Of a stretch of DNA of 27,421 nt, positions 15,336-22,827 are shown one piece after another. The notes under the pieces were generated by a model. That model was not told where the DNA came from. It did not search any database and saw only the letters and a program-made list of their open reading frames with translations. Both the position numbers and the translations under genes were made by a program. The DNA is from Chloroflexota bacterium. Its GTDB lineage: Bacteria; Chloroflexota; Chloroflexia; JAMDCE01. Each line of letters opens with the position of its first letter. Position 1 is the stretch's first letter. The stretch covers positions 1-27,421 of the forward strand of contig JAMDCE010000637.1 in assembly GCA_023489135.1 (NCBI GenBank), given 5' to 3'.

Positions 15336-17065
15336 TTGACCTGCCCCTCCGAAGTTTCTAGTATTTCTAGGCGCTCGGCCCTTTTGAAGATATAGTGCAA
15401 CTCCCTTTTTTGCTCGACTTGGAAAGGATAGTCGCTAATCGGAACGTCCTTCGTAGAGATTCTCATGTCGCCATCGGCTTTGACAACCTCGATTCGTTTG
15501 AGCCAATTCCCATCGTCAGTGAAGGGGTAATCCTCTCGGATAGACACCCTAGATTCCTTGCGATAAAGACAGGTTCGAAGATGGATTTCTGCGACCCCCA
15601 GCATATTGCACGCTTCGAGTGCCGTCCTCAGGTAGTGTGGATCATAGGCCTTTACCAGCGGCTGGTAGTTGTCTCTGACGTACTCGATGTTTCTCAATGC
15701 TCTTTCCATCCTATCCTGCTTTTGCAGCAAGACGATGTCATAGGGGATGATATTCTCTTGAGTTGCAAGAAGGATCTGATCCGCTTCGATACCATTGGCC
15801 CTTTCGAGTGGCGCAAAGGTCGCGTTCTTCAATTCTCGAACCTGGTCTCCTTCTGGTTTCGGCTCGTCAGCCTCTTTGGCATACTTTGCAGCATTCTTGC
15901 CCGCCCTCGCTCCCGAGGTACCAGCCGACGCCAAACCCGTGACAACAGCCCAGACAGCCGCCGCCTCGCCACACGCGAACAACCCCTCATGGCTGGTTTC
16001 AAAGTCCCGGTTAACCACCAATCCGGGGCGCCCCGTAGGTGGACACAGCATCCATTCGACGGGAGCAATGAACCTATTGTTGACAAGCAATCCCGCACTC
16101 TCAAACATCCTGACAGGTATTGGTATTACCCTGCGCATTCGATCGATGTCGTTGGGCGTGAAATGCGTAAAATCGAAGTAGACTGGCCCGTTCCCCTGCT
16201 TCACCTCAAGAATAAAGGCATACATTAGGTTCCTCAGTCCCGCCTTTTCCTTCAAGGTCGGGATATATTTCTCCATGAACCTTTCGCCTTTGGCATTAAT
16301 CAGCTTCCCGCCCAAGCCCTGGTACATATTCAACCCCGGACCGATATCAAAGCGAGCAGGCATCGCGTGGGAAATCTGGTCGTTGCTTTCCGCCCCACTC
16401 AAAGTAACGCCCGCTCTGAATGCGGCCATATACCCATCTCCAGTGTCATCTCTGTGTCCAACCATGATTCCCTTATACCATGTGCTGCCAGTGGCGAGTA
16501 CTACGGCCTTTGCTTCCAGTTGATAGAAGTCACCGGACCTGTAATCAAGTCCTAGAGCCCCAACTACCGAATTCCCGTGCGTCAAGAAATCAGTAAGCAT
16601 TACGTGATTGATAAACCTGACGCCGATTTTTCGCGCAGCTTTCATGACTGAATTCATCATTTGGTGTCCGTGGAACATGATGACCGGATGAGCCCCTCTC
16701 CCGGCGTGCCTTTCTATTTCTCCGGAAGACGTTTTTTCGAACTCGACACCATATGATTCCAGCTCAGGAATGAAGCTCAGGGTGTCCTCCAAATGGTCTT
16801 GAAGCATTAGTTGGTCAGCCAAGAAACCCTGCGCCCTCGCCAGCCTCCAGAGCCGATCCTTCTTGTCGTCATCTGTCTCCTTGGGATGCACAACGTGCAT
16901 TACGCCTGCTCCAAAGGCGCTATTCCCCCCTTTCCCTACATGGCCTTTCGTCAGTATCACTACCTCCTTGGCCCCTGCCTCTTTTGCCTTTATGGCGGCG
17001 GCTACCCCGGCGATGCCTCCGCCGATTACCAATACATCAATTCCCCCAATGATCTTGTCCTCCAC
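15326..17065 (-). CDS. FrdA/AprA-like FAD-dependent oxidoreductase (flavoprotein A)
   Basis: Flavoprotein of 579 residues from the GTG at 17065, which has AAGGAGG nine bases upstream and leaves a 14-base gap after the ligase gene; a longer frame to 17125 would overlap the ligase and lacks support. IDVLVIGGGIAGVAAAIKA binds FAD. KGGNSAFGAGVM replaces the covalent-flavin His region. VGHRDDTGDGYMAAFRAG, LFACGEAAAVW and the GLASAGTSGARAG segment mark the later FAD contacts. PVEWMLCPPTGRPGLVVN stands where fumarate reductases have their substrate-binding His region, so a dicarboxylate substrate is not assured. It is a distant paralogue of flavoprotein B (both share PV or PI-Y-x-D, VEW and GHR..TGD elements). 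It is coupled to ferredoxin A. Confidence 0.86.
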   Translation of the reverse strand: MEDKIIGGIDVLVIGGGIAGVAAAIKAKEAGAKEVVILTKGHVGKGGNSAFGAGVMHVVHPKETDDDKKDRLWRLARAQGFLADQLMLQDHLEDTLSFIPELESYGVEFEKTSSGEIERHAGRGAHPVIMFHGHQMMNSVMKAARKIGVRFINHVMLTDFLTHGNSVVGALGLDYRSGDFYQLEAKAVVLATGSTWYKGIMVGHRDDTGDGYMAAFRAGVTLSGAESNDQISHAMPARFDIGPGLNMYQGLGGKLINAKGERFMEKYIPTLKEKAGLRNLMYAFILEVKQGNGPVYFDFTHFTPNDIDRMRRVIPIPVRMFESAGLLVNNRFIAPVEWMLCPPTGRPGLVVNRDFETSHEGLFACGEAAAVWAVVTGLASAGTSGARAGKNAAKYAKEADEPKPEGDQVRELKNATFAPLERANGIEADQILLATQENIIPYDIVLLQKQDRMERALRNIEYVRDNYQPLVKAYDPHYLRTALEACNMLGVAEIHLRTCLYRKESRVSIREDYPFTDDGNWLKRIEVVKADGDMRISTKDVPISDYPFQVEQKRELHYIFKRAERLEILETSEGQVKWA

Positions 17066-17079
17066 AATAAATACCCTCC

Positions 17080-18771
17080 TTAGATTACATCTCGCTGCAA
17101 AGTTATCTTTACGGAACTGCGCCAATCGTTGTAATTGGATAAGCGGCGCTCAACTTTAGCCTTTAGGGCGAACCTGTCAATTTTCGAACCATCGCTCACA
17201 GTGGGGATGGCATCGACGACGATGAGCCTCTCGGGGAACTTGTAGAGCGCTAGCTCCTTTTCCTCCAGGAACGAAAACATCTCCGAGTAACTTAACTCCT
17301 CGCCCTCCTTTGGCAGGACACACGCGCAAGCTCTTTCTCCTAGTTCGTCATCAGGCATAGGGATTACCACAACATCAATAACCTTCGGATGTGAGCTCAG
17401 TATGGCCTCTATTTCACCAGGATAAATGTTCTGTCCGCCTCTAATAATTATGTCTTTTGTCCGACCTATCAGTGTGATATTGCCATCCGCATCGAACCTA
17501 CCTATGTCGCCAGTGCGGCACCAGCCATCTATGCCCATAACTCCCCAGGCCTTTTCGGTCAGGCCAACATCCTTGAAATAGCCTGACGCGGTACAAGGCC
17601 CCCTTACCCATACCTCCCCCTCATCTCCCGTACCTGCGTCGACTTCGTTCTTATCAACGATGCGCACCTCATTATGGAGCCACGGTTTACCTACCGTTCC
17701 CAGGCGAACTTCTTCAGGGTCATCTATACTCGTGTGACCAATAGCCATAGCGTCTGCGATCCCTGCCACGCAAACGATTCTACAACCCAACTTGTTCTGT
17801 ACTTCTACGGCCGTTTCGTATCCGATTTTCGCGCCGCCTACCCTCACTGCTCGCAGCGACCCGATATCAAAACTATGAATGGCCTTTGCTTTGGCCATAC
17901 GAATTGCTTGAGTGGGTACGACACCGGCAACTGTAACCCTGTGTTTCTCCACCATCGATAACGCCGTGCTCGGATCGAACCTTTCGAGCAAAACACTCTT
18001 GGCCCCAGTAAGTACCGCAGCGAGCCACAGTGTAACTCCTACGCCGCCGCTGAGAGGCGCAAACAGACCCAACGTGTCCTGGGAGCTCAATCTTAGCCTC
18101 TCAGCGACGGTTCGTGCGTAAAGCCTAACCGCTTGTTCGGGCCACTCGCAGAATTTGGGCGCACCCGTGCTTCCGGACGTCGAGAGAATGAAGGAAACAT
18201 CGAACGGGTTAATCCTGCTTTCGCTTACTGCTTTCTTGACTCGCTCATCTCCTGTCGTGTACCCCTCTGAGGCGTGCTGTATCAATTCATCCACGCTCTT
18301 ACAGTCTGAGACTTTGTCATCCCCGACCGTTAGGAGGTACCGTATCGTTTTCCCGCGACCCTTGCTACGGACGTTCTCCACGTTTGAGGGCAGTCCAACA
18401 AAAGCGGCAGGCTCGAGCTTTGCTATTATTGCGTGCAGCTCCCCACGCAGAGTCGATGGTATATAGACTCCCACCAACCCGGCTTTTTGCAGCCCCAGAC
18501 GGACAACTGTAGAGTCAACGATGTTGGGCGGTTGCACCAGCACTACGTCGTCACGCTTCAGTCCGTCATTCAGAAGACCTAAAGCTACCATATCGGAACA
18601 GTGGTCCAGCTCTTTCCAGGTCATACTCCTGCCCCTGCTATCAACCACTGCCTCTTTGGCACCGAACAGGGCTACAACTTCGTGGAGCTCAGTTACTGTG
18701 TCGCCCCCGTCCCAATACTTCTTGGACACATATTCATCAACCATTTCAGATGTGAATCGCGTTGGCTTCAA
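17080..18771 (-). CDS. AMP-forming acyl/aryl-CoA ligase-like enzyme
   Basis: ANL-superfamily adenylating enzyme that activates a carboxylic acid with ATP, probably forming a CoA thioester. Motifs: phosphate-binding STSGSTGAPK (about 197-206), GIADAMAI in place of the usual YGxTE, GWCRTGDIG (about 430), hinge GRTKDIIIRGGQNIYPGEIE (about 445-464) and the C-terminal catalytic lysine in SDGSKIDR (about 530). The region from the A5 motif on (DDPEEVRLGT, LGERACACVLP, ALYKFPERLIV) recalls aryl-acid ligases of the DhbE/EntE type, but the His-Asn pair of their acid pocket is replaced by LSGGVG, so the acid is unknown. The start is a TTG: 18771 has AGAGGG eight bases upstream, and an earlier TTG at 18777 is too close to it. 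It heads the flavoprotein operon. Confidence 0.88.
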   Translation of the reverse strand: MKPTRFTSEMVDEYVSKKYWDGGDTVTELHEVVALFGAKEAVVDSRGRSMTWKELDHCSDMVALGLLNDGLKRDDVVLVQPPNIVDSTVVRLGLQKAGLVGVYIPSTLRGELHAIIAKLEPAAFVGLPSNVENVRSKGRGKTIRYLLTVGDDKVSDCKSVDELIQHASEGYTTGDERVKKAVSESRINPFDVSFILSTSGSTGAPKFCEWPEQAVRLYARTVAERLRLSSQDTLGLFAPLSGGVGVTLWLAAVLTGAKSVLLERFDPSTALSMVEKHRVTVAGVVPTQAIRMAKAKAIHSFDIGSLRAVRVGGAKIGYETAVEVQNKLGCRIVCVAGIADAMAIGHTSIDDPEEVRLGTVGKPWLHNEVRIVDKNEVDAGTGDEGEVWVRGPCTASGYFKDVGLTEKAWGVMGIDGWCRTGDIGRFDADGNITLIGRTKDIIIRGGQNIYPGEIEAILSSHPKVIDVVVIPMPDDELGERACACVLPKEGEELSYSEMFSFLEEKELALYKFPERLIVVDAIPTVSDGSKIDRFALKAKVERRLSNYNDWRSSVKITLQRDVI

Positions 18772-18777
18772 TTTCAA

Positions 18778-19001
18778 TACCCTCTGTGATTTGTTTTCAA
18801 GACCGAACGTCTTTTATAGCTGGCTCGTGCTGTTCCCCCGGGAGTGCTCTGGCGCCCGCACGTAGACCTTCATCGTCTTCGGGACGCCGAGCATCTGCGC
18901 AACACTCTATCGTTTCCCCGGTTTCTGCGCCGCGTATTGTTCAATGAAAGGTGAGGGCCTTGCATAGCTCAATTAGGGACAAAGCCCAGGCTAATAGCGG
19001 A
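18778..19001. other. Intergenic region before the ligase gene
   Basis: About 220 bases separate the ABC binding-protein stop from the ligase start. No convincing promoter, terminator or intact gene was found. A short minus-strand frame containing MLGVPKTMKVYV is open to the ligase leader but matches nothing recognised and is probably degenerate sequence. Confidence 0.4.
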
Positions 19002-20150
19002 TTATTTATACACTCCTAGCTTCTCGACGGCATACTTGACGAAGGAGGAATCGACCAGCTTATCGACATCGACCTTGGTCTCCTGCAGGCCAGCTCTGAT
19101 GAAGTAATCTTGATCCTCTGGAAGGCTGGCCTTAAACACCTCGCCATTGGGGTTGAGGCCTGGGACTATCATTTTGTCGTACAAGGCTGGGTCCTTGACC
19201 GCAGTTGATTTTGTGAGGATGGACACGACTTCGGCTTTCTTCTTAGCGTCCTTCTTGGCGAAGGCGTCGTTGTAGTCGCGCACTGCTCTAAGATAAGCGA
19301 TCATGAACCCTTTGGCAGCGTCAGGGTTCTCTTTCATGAACTTGCCCGAATAGAGGATGACGGCGATTTGGTGGTTGGGATAGAACTCGTCCTCACGCTG
19401 GTAGATTACGCCCAGGCCATCGTTGACGATCTTGGTTAGGTGAGGCTCGATGGGGATAGCAAGATCGATACTCTTGCCCGCCAACGCAGCCGCCATATCA
19501 GGATGGGCCATTTGCGCGAGCTCGAGATCGCGAGCCTTTAAGCCGGCAGTGCGCATGACTTTGTCGAGCGCTGCCTCTGGCGTTATGCCTGTGGTGGAGG
19601 GAATGGCGACGCGTTTGCCTTTGAAATCAGCCGGCTTGCGAACGCCTGCGTCCCAGAGGTCTTTGCGGACGACGATGGCCTCAAATCCGTTGCCCTTGGG
19701 GGTGCTTCCTTTGTCGGCGACGATCTTGATGTCCACGTTTCTGGCGATGGCGTTGGCAAGCCCGACGCCCGGAGCGCCGCCTCCCACATCCAATTGCCCT
19801 GCGCCCAGAGGCGCGATCATCTCCGCGGCGTTGCCGAAGCGAATGAACTCAACGTCCAGCCCCTGCTGCTTGAAGTAGCCTTTTTCTTGGGCGATGAAGT
19901 TGCCCGAATCGCTCAATGAGCTGAGCACGCCCAGGCGAACCTTGGTGAGTTGGTCGCCTTTTTGCGCTGCCGGCGCGGCAGTCGCCGCAGGCTGGGGTGC
20001 CGCCGCGGCCTTGGTTGGGGAGGACACAAGTGTTGGCGAAGGTTTAGCTGCTGGAGAAAGCGCTGCCGGCTGCGCAGCGCACGCCTCCAGCAAGAGAGAG
20101 AGAATCACCAGACCGACAGCAGTTGCCTTTGGTAAAGGAAAGCCTTTCAA
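19002..20150 (-). CDS. ABC transporter substrate-binding lipoprotein (NMT1/SsuA/TauA-like)
   Basis: Extracytoplasmic binding protein of the nitrate/sulfonate/taurine/thiamine-precursor class, 382 residues. The TTG at 20150 is supported by AGGAGGTG six bases upstream. The lipobox is LLEAC (Cys 24), followed by a Pro/Ala/Ser linker and the two-lobed fold: VRLGVLSSLSDSGNFIAQEK, YFKQQGLDVEFIRFGNAAEM, DFKGKRVAIPSTTGITPEAA and IPIEPHLTKIVNDGLGVIY are typical landmarks. It has a strong promoter at 20263-20291. No cognate permease or ATPase gene is intact in the window; a decayed sister binding protein and an ATPase remnant lie at 9336-9670. It may be an orphan receptor, work with a transporter elsewhere, or sense a ligand. 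Confidence 0.92.
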   Translation of the reverse strand: MKGFPLPKATAVGLVILSLLLEACAAQPAALSPAAKPSPTLVSSPTKAAAAPQPAATAAPAAQKGDQLTKVRLGVLSSLSDSGNFIAQEKGYFKQQGLDVEFIRFGNAAEMIAPLGAGQLDVGGGAPGVGLANAIARNVDIKIVADKGSTPKGNGFEAIVVRKDLWDAGVRKPADFKGKRVAIPSTTGITPEAALDKVMRTAGLKARDLELAQMAHPDMAAALAGKSIDLAIPIEPHLTKIVNDGLGVIYQREDEFYPNHQIAVILYSGKFMKENPDAAKGFMIAYLRAVRDYNDAFAKKDAKKKAEVVSILTKSTAVKDPALYDKMIVPGLNPNGEVFKASLPEDQDYFIRAGLQETKVDVDKLVDSSFVKYAVEKLGVYK

Positions 20151-20262
20151 CCCGCCACCTCCTAAATATCTCTACCGATGGGCTGGGAATGGCGAAAATG
20201 GCTGCGTGATCTGATAGCCGCGGGATTCTATAGAGTGGAATGGGATTTCGGTAAGTGGCACG

Positions 20263-20291
20263 ATCGTACCACAGACGTCGCCTCGTGTCAA
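20263..20291 (-). promoter_or_regulatory. Promoter of the ABC binding-protein gene
   Basis: On the minus strand TTGACA (20291-20286), a 17-base spacer and TACGAT (20268-20263) form a near-consensus housekeeping promoter. Predicted start is near 20256, about 105 bases before the TTG start. The left edge of IS copy B lies only nine bases beyond the -35. The same promoter sequence next to the decayed sister copy (9526-9555), where no IS is adjacent, shows that it predates the IS. Confidence 0.7.
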
Positions 20292-20300
20292 GTAGTTGTT

Positions 20301-20312
20301 CTCCAGTTCCAA
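20301..20312 (+). repeat. Left terminal inverted repeat of IS copy B
   Basis: CTCCAGTTCCAA, perfectly complementary to TTGGAACTGGAG at 21033-21044. The same 12 bases open copy A at 7303. Confidence 0.7.
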
Positions 20313-20395
20313 GAAAACGCCAATAGCGAGGGAGCTACCTGGCTTGAAGAAGCAGGCCACTGTTCTTGCCGTAGGTTGTATTGGAGGTACATCCT

Positions 20396-21060
20396 ATGAA
20401 AGCAACAGTGGCCCTACGTTGGCGTGGTCAGTTGGCCATCGTCCTGACGCAAATCCTGCAATTTGCACGCCAGACAGCCGCCTGGCATGAACCGGACGCC
20501 CGTAACATGTGTACTCTTCGCCAATTCATCCTCGCCGTGCTGGTGAAGCGTTCTACCCCCCCTTAACGTGTGGCCGGGTGGAATCATCGGGGAAATCAAC
20601 TTGGCTAAATTGCTGGAGCAGCAACCGTGGTTGGGTGAAGTGCTCTGGGAGCTTGGTGAGCAGGGCAAGCTGCGCTGTCGGGCCAGGATGGTGACGGCGA
20701 CGATCAGATTCAGCCGATCTGGACGGAAAAACGATTATCAGGAAGCGAAACTTAACCTTGTCGAGTTAGTTCCGCTGGAGGGATGGGACGAGACGCTGGT
20801 GTTGGCGACGCTGGTCGAAGCGAAAGGGATTGCGCGGGTCTACTCTTGGAGGTGGTCTGTAGAATCCGGGTTTGAAAAAATGAAGGCGTGAGGCTTAGAG
20901 CGCTTTATCGTACGAGGCTGGAAGGCCATTGAGAGATTGCTATGGGTGGTGGCCACAGCCTACGGCTTGGTCGTGCTGGCACGATACGATGCGAGGTTGG
21001 ACCGCCTGCGAGAACAGGCGGTAAAGCTGATATTGGAACTGGAGGGAATAGAGGGTTGAC
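20396..21060 (+). pseudogene. Broken transposase of IS copy B
   Basis: The ATG at 20396 follows TTGGAGGTAC. The frame matches copy A for about 55 residues, stops after KRSTPP at about 20566, and resumes at about 20568 after a large deletion that removed the first catalytic aspartate region retained in copy A. The later part holds SRSGRKNDYQEAKLN, the IS4-type YREK signature in YSWRWSVESGFEKMK, a TGA soon after it, and then the C-terminal VRGWKAIERLLWVVATAYGL in another frame. It cannot make an active enzyme. Confidence 0.8.
21033..21044 (+). repeat. Right terminal inverted repeat of IS copy B
   Basis: TTGGAACTGGAG, the exact reverse complement of the left end at 20301-20312. The corresponding place in copy A does not carry it. 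Confidence 0.65.
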
Positions 21061-21074
21061 ACGTCATGGTACAA

Positions 21075-21102
21075 TTGGGCTGACAATTCTAAGTTGCATA
21101 AT
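21075..21102 (+). promoter_or_regulatory. Promoter of the riboswitch-modABC transcript
   Basis: TTGGGC (21075-21080), a 16-base spacer and CATAAT (21097-21102) place a transcription start near 21109, exactly where the riboswitch aptamer begins. A TTGACA at 21056 has no -10 at a suitable distance. Confidence 0.5.
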
Positions 21103-21107
21103 GAGTC

Positions 21108-21212
21108 TTCTCCGAGTCCTCCGGCCTAAGGGGTTCGCCTATGGCCGAGGGACCGTTTCGGGTGGGAAAGGAAACGATCCCGCCTCCTCGTGTTTGGAAA
21201 GGAGAAGCTAGT
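21108..21212 (+). ncRNA. Molybdenum (or tungsten) cofactor riboswitch aptamer
   Basis: The leader carries the hallmark elements of the MOCO RNA motif as remembered from the E. coli moaA leader: CTCCGAGTCCTCCGGCC at the 5' side, CCTATGGCC, a GGAAACGATCCCGCCTCC segment and, after CGTGTT, the conserved TGGAAAGG. The 3' half corresponds almost base for base to the CGCCTCC...TGGAAAGG block of that leader. These RNAs lie upstream of molybdate transport and Moco synthesis genes and respond to the finished cofactor. Here it lies upstream of modA. Whether it senses Moco or the tungsten form cannot be decided by eye. Confidence 0.85.
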
Positions 21213-21220
21213 CGGGCGCG

Positions 21221-21319
21221 CGACCAGCTATATCCTTCTGCCGCACGAGCAGCTGGCACCGCGGGCCCGCTTGGGACCCAACCAGCTGCACGGCGCGCGA
21301 GCGCGGGGCTGGTTTTTTT
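21221..21319 (+). terminator. Riboswitch expression platform: intrinsic terminator with alternative helices
   Basis: aaccagc (21280-21286) pairs with gctggtt (21308-21314) over a GC-rich inner stem (21294-21305) and is followed by seven T (21313-21319), a classic intrinsic terminator 30 bases before modA. The 8-mer gcagctgg (21249-21256) is perfectly complementary to ccagctgc (21282-21289) and would disrupt that stem as an antiterminator. Its agctgg part can also pair with ccagct at 21224-21229 next to the aptamer, which would release the terminator. Confidence 0.75.
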
Positions 21320-21349
21320 GTTGCCCAAGAATGGGTGGAGGTAAGAGGG

Positions 21350-22150
21350 ATGAATTTCATGTGCCACAAAGGACGAGGTTTTCTCTTTGCGGCGTTGCTG
21401 CTGCTTCCGCTGGCAGCGTGTTCTTCAGCGCCGACAACTGCTTCGCAGGCGTCGGATAACGAGGCGATTACGGTGGGTGCCGCGGCCGACCTGCAGATGG
21501 CATTCGCTGAAATTGGCGAGCTATTCCGGCAGGAGACAGGGACTAAGGTGGTTTTCACTTTTGGATCAACCGGGGTACTTACCCAACAGATCGAGAATGG
21601 CGCTCCCATCGACGTGTTTGCCGCGGCGGACGTTCGATACGTGGACAAGCTGAAGGACGAGAACCTCATCTTGGCTGACACGCAGCGCATATACGCGATT
21701 GGACGCCTGGTCCTGGCCACCAACCGAGCGACGGGGCTCGAGCTCCGAAGTCTCGAAGACCTCACACGACCGGAGGTGAAACGGATAGCCATAGCCAACC
21801 CCGCGCACGCGCCCTACGGAGCGGCGGCCAAAAAAGCTTTGGAGGAAACCGGGCTGTGGGATCAAGTGTCGTCCAGGTTGGTCATAGGCGAAAACATCAG
21901 CCAGGCGATGCAGTTCGTCAAGACCGGTAATGCCGACGCCGGGCTGATAGCCCTCTCGGTTGCCAATACCCCGGAGATTGCCTATACCTTGATTCCGGAA
22001 GACAAATACAGCCCCATCAGGCAAGCGATGGCTGTGATGAAGAGCAGCAAGAACCAGGACGTCGCCAGGCAATTCACGAAGTTCGTTAGCAGCCCCAAGG
22101 CGGGGATCGTACTGCGGAAGTACGGGTTCGACGTGCCCGAAAACAAGTGA
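21350..22150 (+). CDS. modA: Molybdate ABC transporter substrate-binding lipoprotein
   Basis: Periplasmic-type molybdate/tungstate receptor, 266 residues. The ATG at 21350 has GGAGG eight bases upstream; the same frame extends to a GTG at 21335 that overlaps the ribosome site. Lipobox LAAC (Cys 24), then TVGAAADLQMAFAEIGELF (the usual AASSL...F motif, with AAADL), FTFGSTGVLTQQIENGAPID VFAAAD-type segments that line the oxyanion pocket, and PAHAPYGAAAKKAL with the conserved Pro-Tyr-Gly. It is expressed under the cofactor riboswitch and is the first gene of modABC, six bases before modB. Confidence 0.95.
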   Translation: MNFMCHKGRGFLFAALLLLPLAACSSAPTTASQASDNEAITVGAAADLQMAFAEIGELFRQETGTKVVFTFGSTGVLTQQIENGAPIDVFAAADVRYVDKLKDENLILADTQRIYAIGRLVLATNRATGLELRSLEDLTRPEVKRIAIANPAHAPYGAAAKKALEETGLWDQVSSRLVIGENISQAMQFVKTGNADAGLIALSVANTPEIAYTLIPEDKYSPIRQAMAVMKSSKNQDVARQFTKFVSSPKAGIVLRKYGFDVPENK

Positions 22151-22156
22151 GTCATA

Positions 22157-22819
22157 ATGTCATTCGACCTATTCCCCCTATTCCTATCCATCAGGGTGGC
22201 GCTGCTCGCGACGCTGCTTTCCTTCGTCGTCGGGATGGCGCTCGCCTGGCTTCTGGCTCGAACGACTTTCACCGGCAAGTCGCTGGTGGCCGCTTTGACC
22301 ACGCTGCCCCTTGTGCTTCCGCCGACCGTGCTGGGGTACTACTTGCTCGTCGCGATCGGACGGCAAAGCGTTCTCGGCCGATCTCTCGAGCAGACCTTCG
22401 GGATCACCCTCGTTTTCACCTGGCAGTCTGCGGTCCTGGCCTCGTCCATCGTTTCGATCCCCCTGGTAGTCCGCGCGGCGCAGGCCGCGTTCGAAGGGGT
22501 CGATCCTTCGCTGGAAAACGCCGCGCGGACCCTGGGTCGCTCCGAGATCGCCATCTTCTTGACCGTCACCGTTCCACTGGCGTGGAAGGGCATACTGGCG
22601 GGAACGACTTTGGCCTTCGCCAGGGCGCTGGGCGAGTTTGGCGCCACGCTAATGGTGGCCGGCAACATTCCAGGACAGACCCAGACGATGCCTATTGCCA
22701 TTTATGACGCCGTGCAGGTTGGCGACATGACCATGGCTAACGTGCTGGTGGGAATAGTCACCGTCGTGGCCATATTGTTGCTGATCTTCCTGGAGCGCAT
22801 GGTAAGAGTGACGAGGTAG
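22157..22819 (+). CDS. modB: Molybdate ABC transporter permease
   Basis: Membrane subunit of 220 residues with about five hydrophobic helices (first at about 8-32). The cytoplasmic EAA loop reads GVDPSLENAARTLGRSEIA and is followed by ALGEFGATLMVAGNIPGQTQTM, the characteristic ModB end motif. The ATG at 22157 is six bases after the modA stop and has no clear Shine-Dalgarno sequence, so translation is probably coupled. It pairs with ModC. Confidence 0.96.
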   Translation: MSFDLFPLFLSIRVALLATLLSFVVGMALAWLLARTTFTGKSLVAALTTLPLVLPPTVLGYYLLVAIGRQSVLGRSLEQTFGITLVFTWQSAVLASSIVSIPLVVRAAQAAFEGVDPSLENAARTLGRSEIAIFLTVTVPLAWKGILAGTTLAFARALGEFGATLMVAGNIPGQTQTMPIAIYDAVQVGDMTMANVLVGIVTVVAILLLIFLERMVRVTR

Positions 22820-22827
22820 TACTGCAA

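Larger units (their letters stand above)
20301..21044 (+). mobile_element. Internally deleted insertion sequence, copy B (IS4-like)
   Basis: A 744-bp element bounded by a perfect 12-bp inverted repeat, CTCCAGTTCCAA at 20301-20312 and TTGGAACTGGAG at 21033-21044. The left edge agrees with the point where similarity to copy A begins. No target-site duplication is visible in the flanks (gttgtt and ggaata). Transposase remains fill it, with the middle removed. A short stretch past the right repeat (ggttgac at 21054-21060) also resembles the copy A border, so the exact right end may be a few bases further. Confidence 0.75.

Noticed and set aside
21056..21075. TTGACA at 21056 and TACAAT at 21070 as a promoter
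   Set aside because: The spacing is only eight bases, which cannot work. The TTGGGC/CATAAT pair nearby has acceptable spacing and starts the riboswitch correctly.
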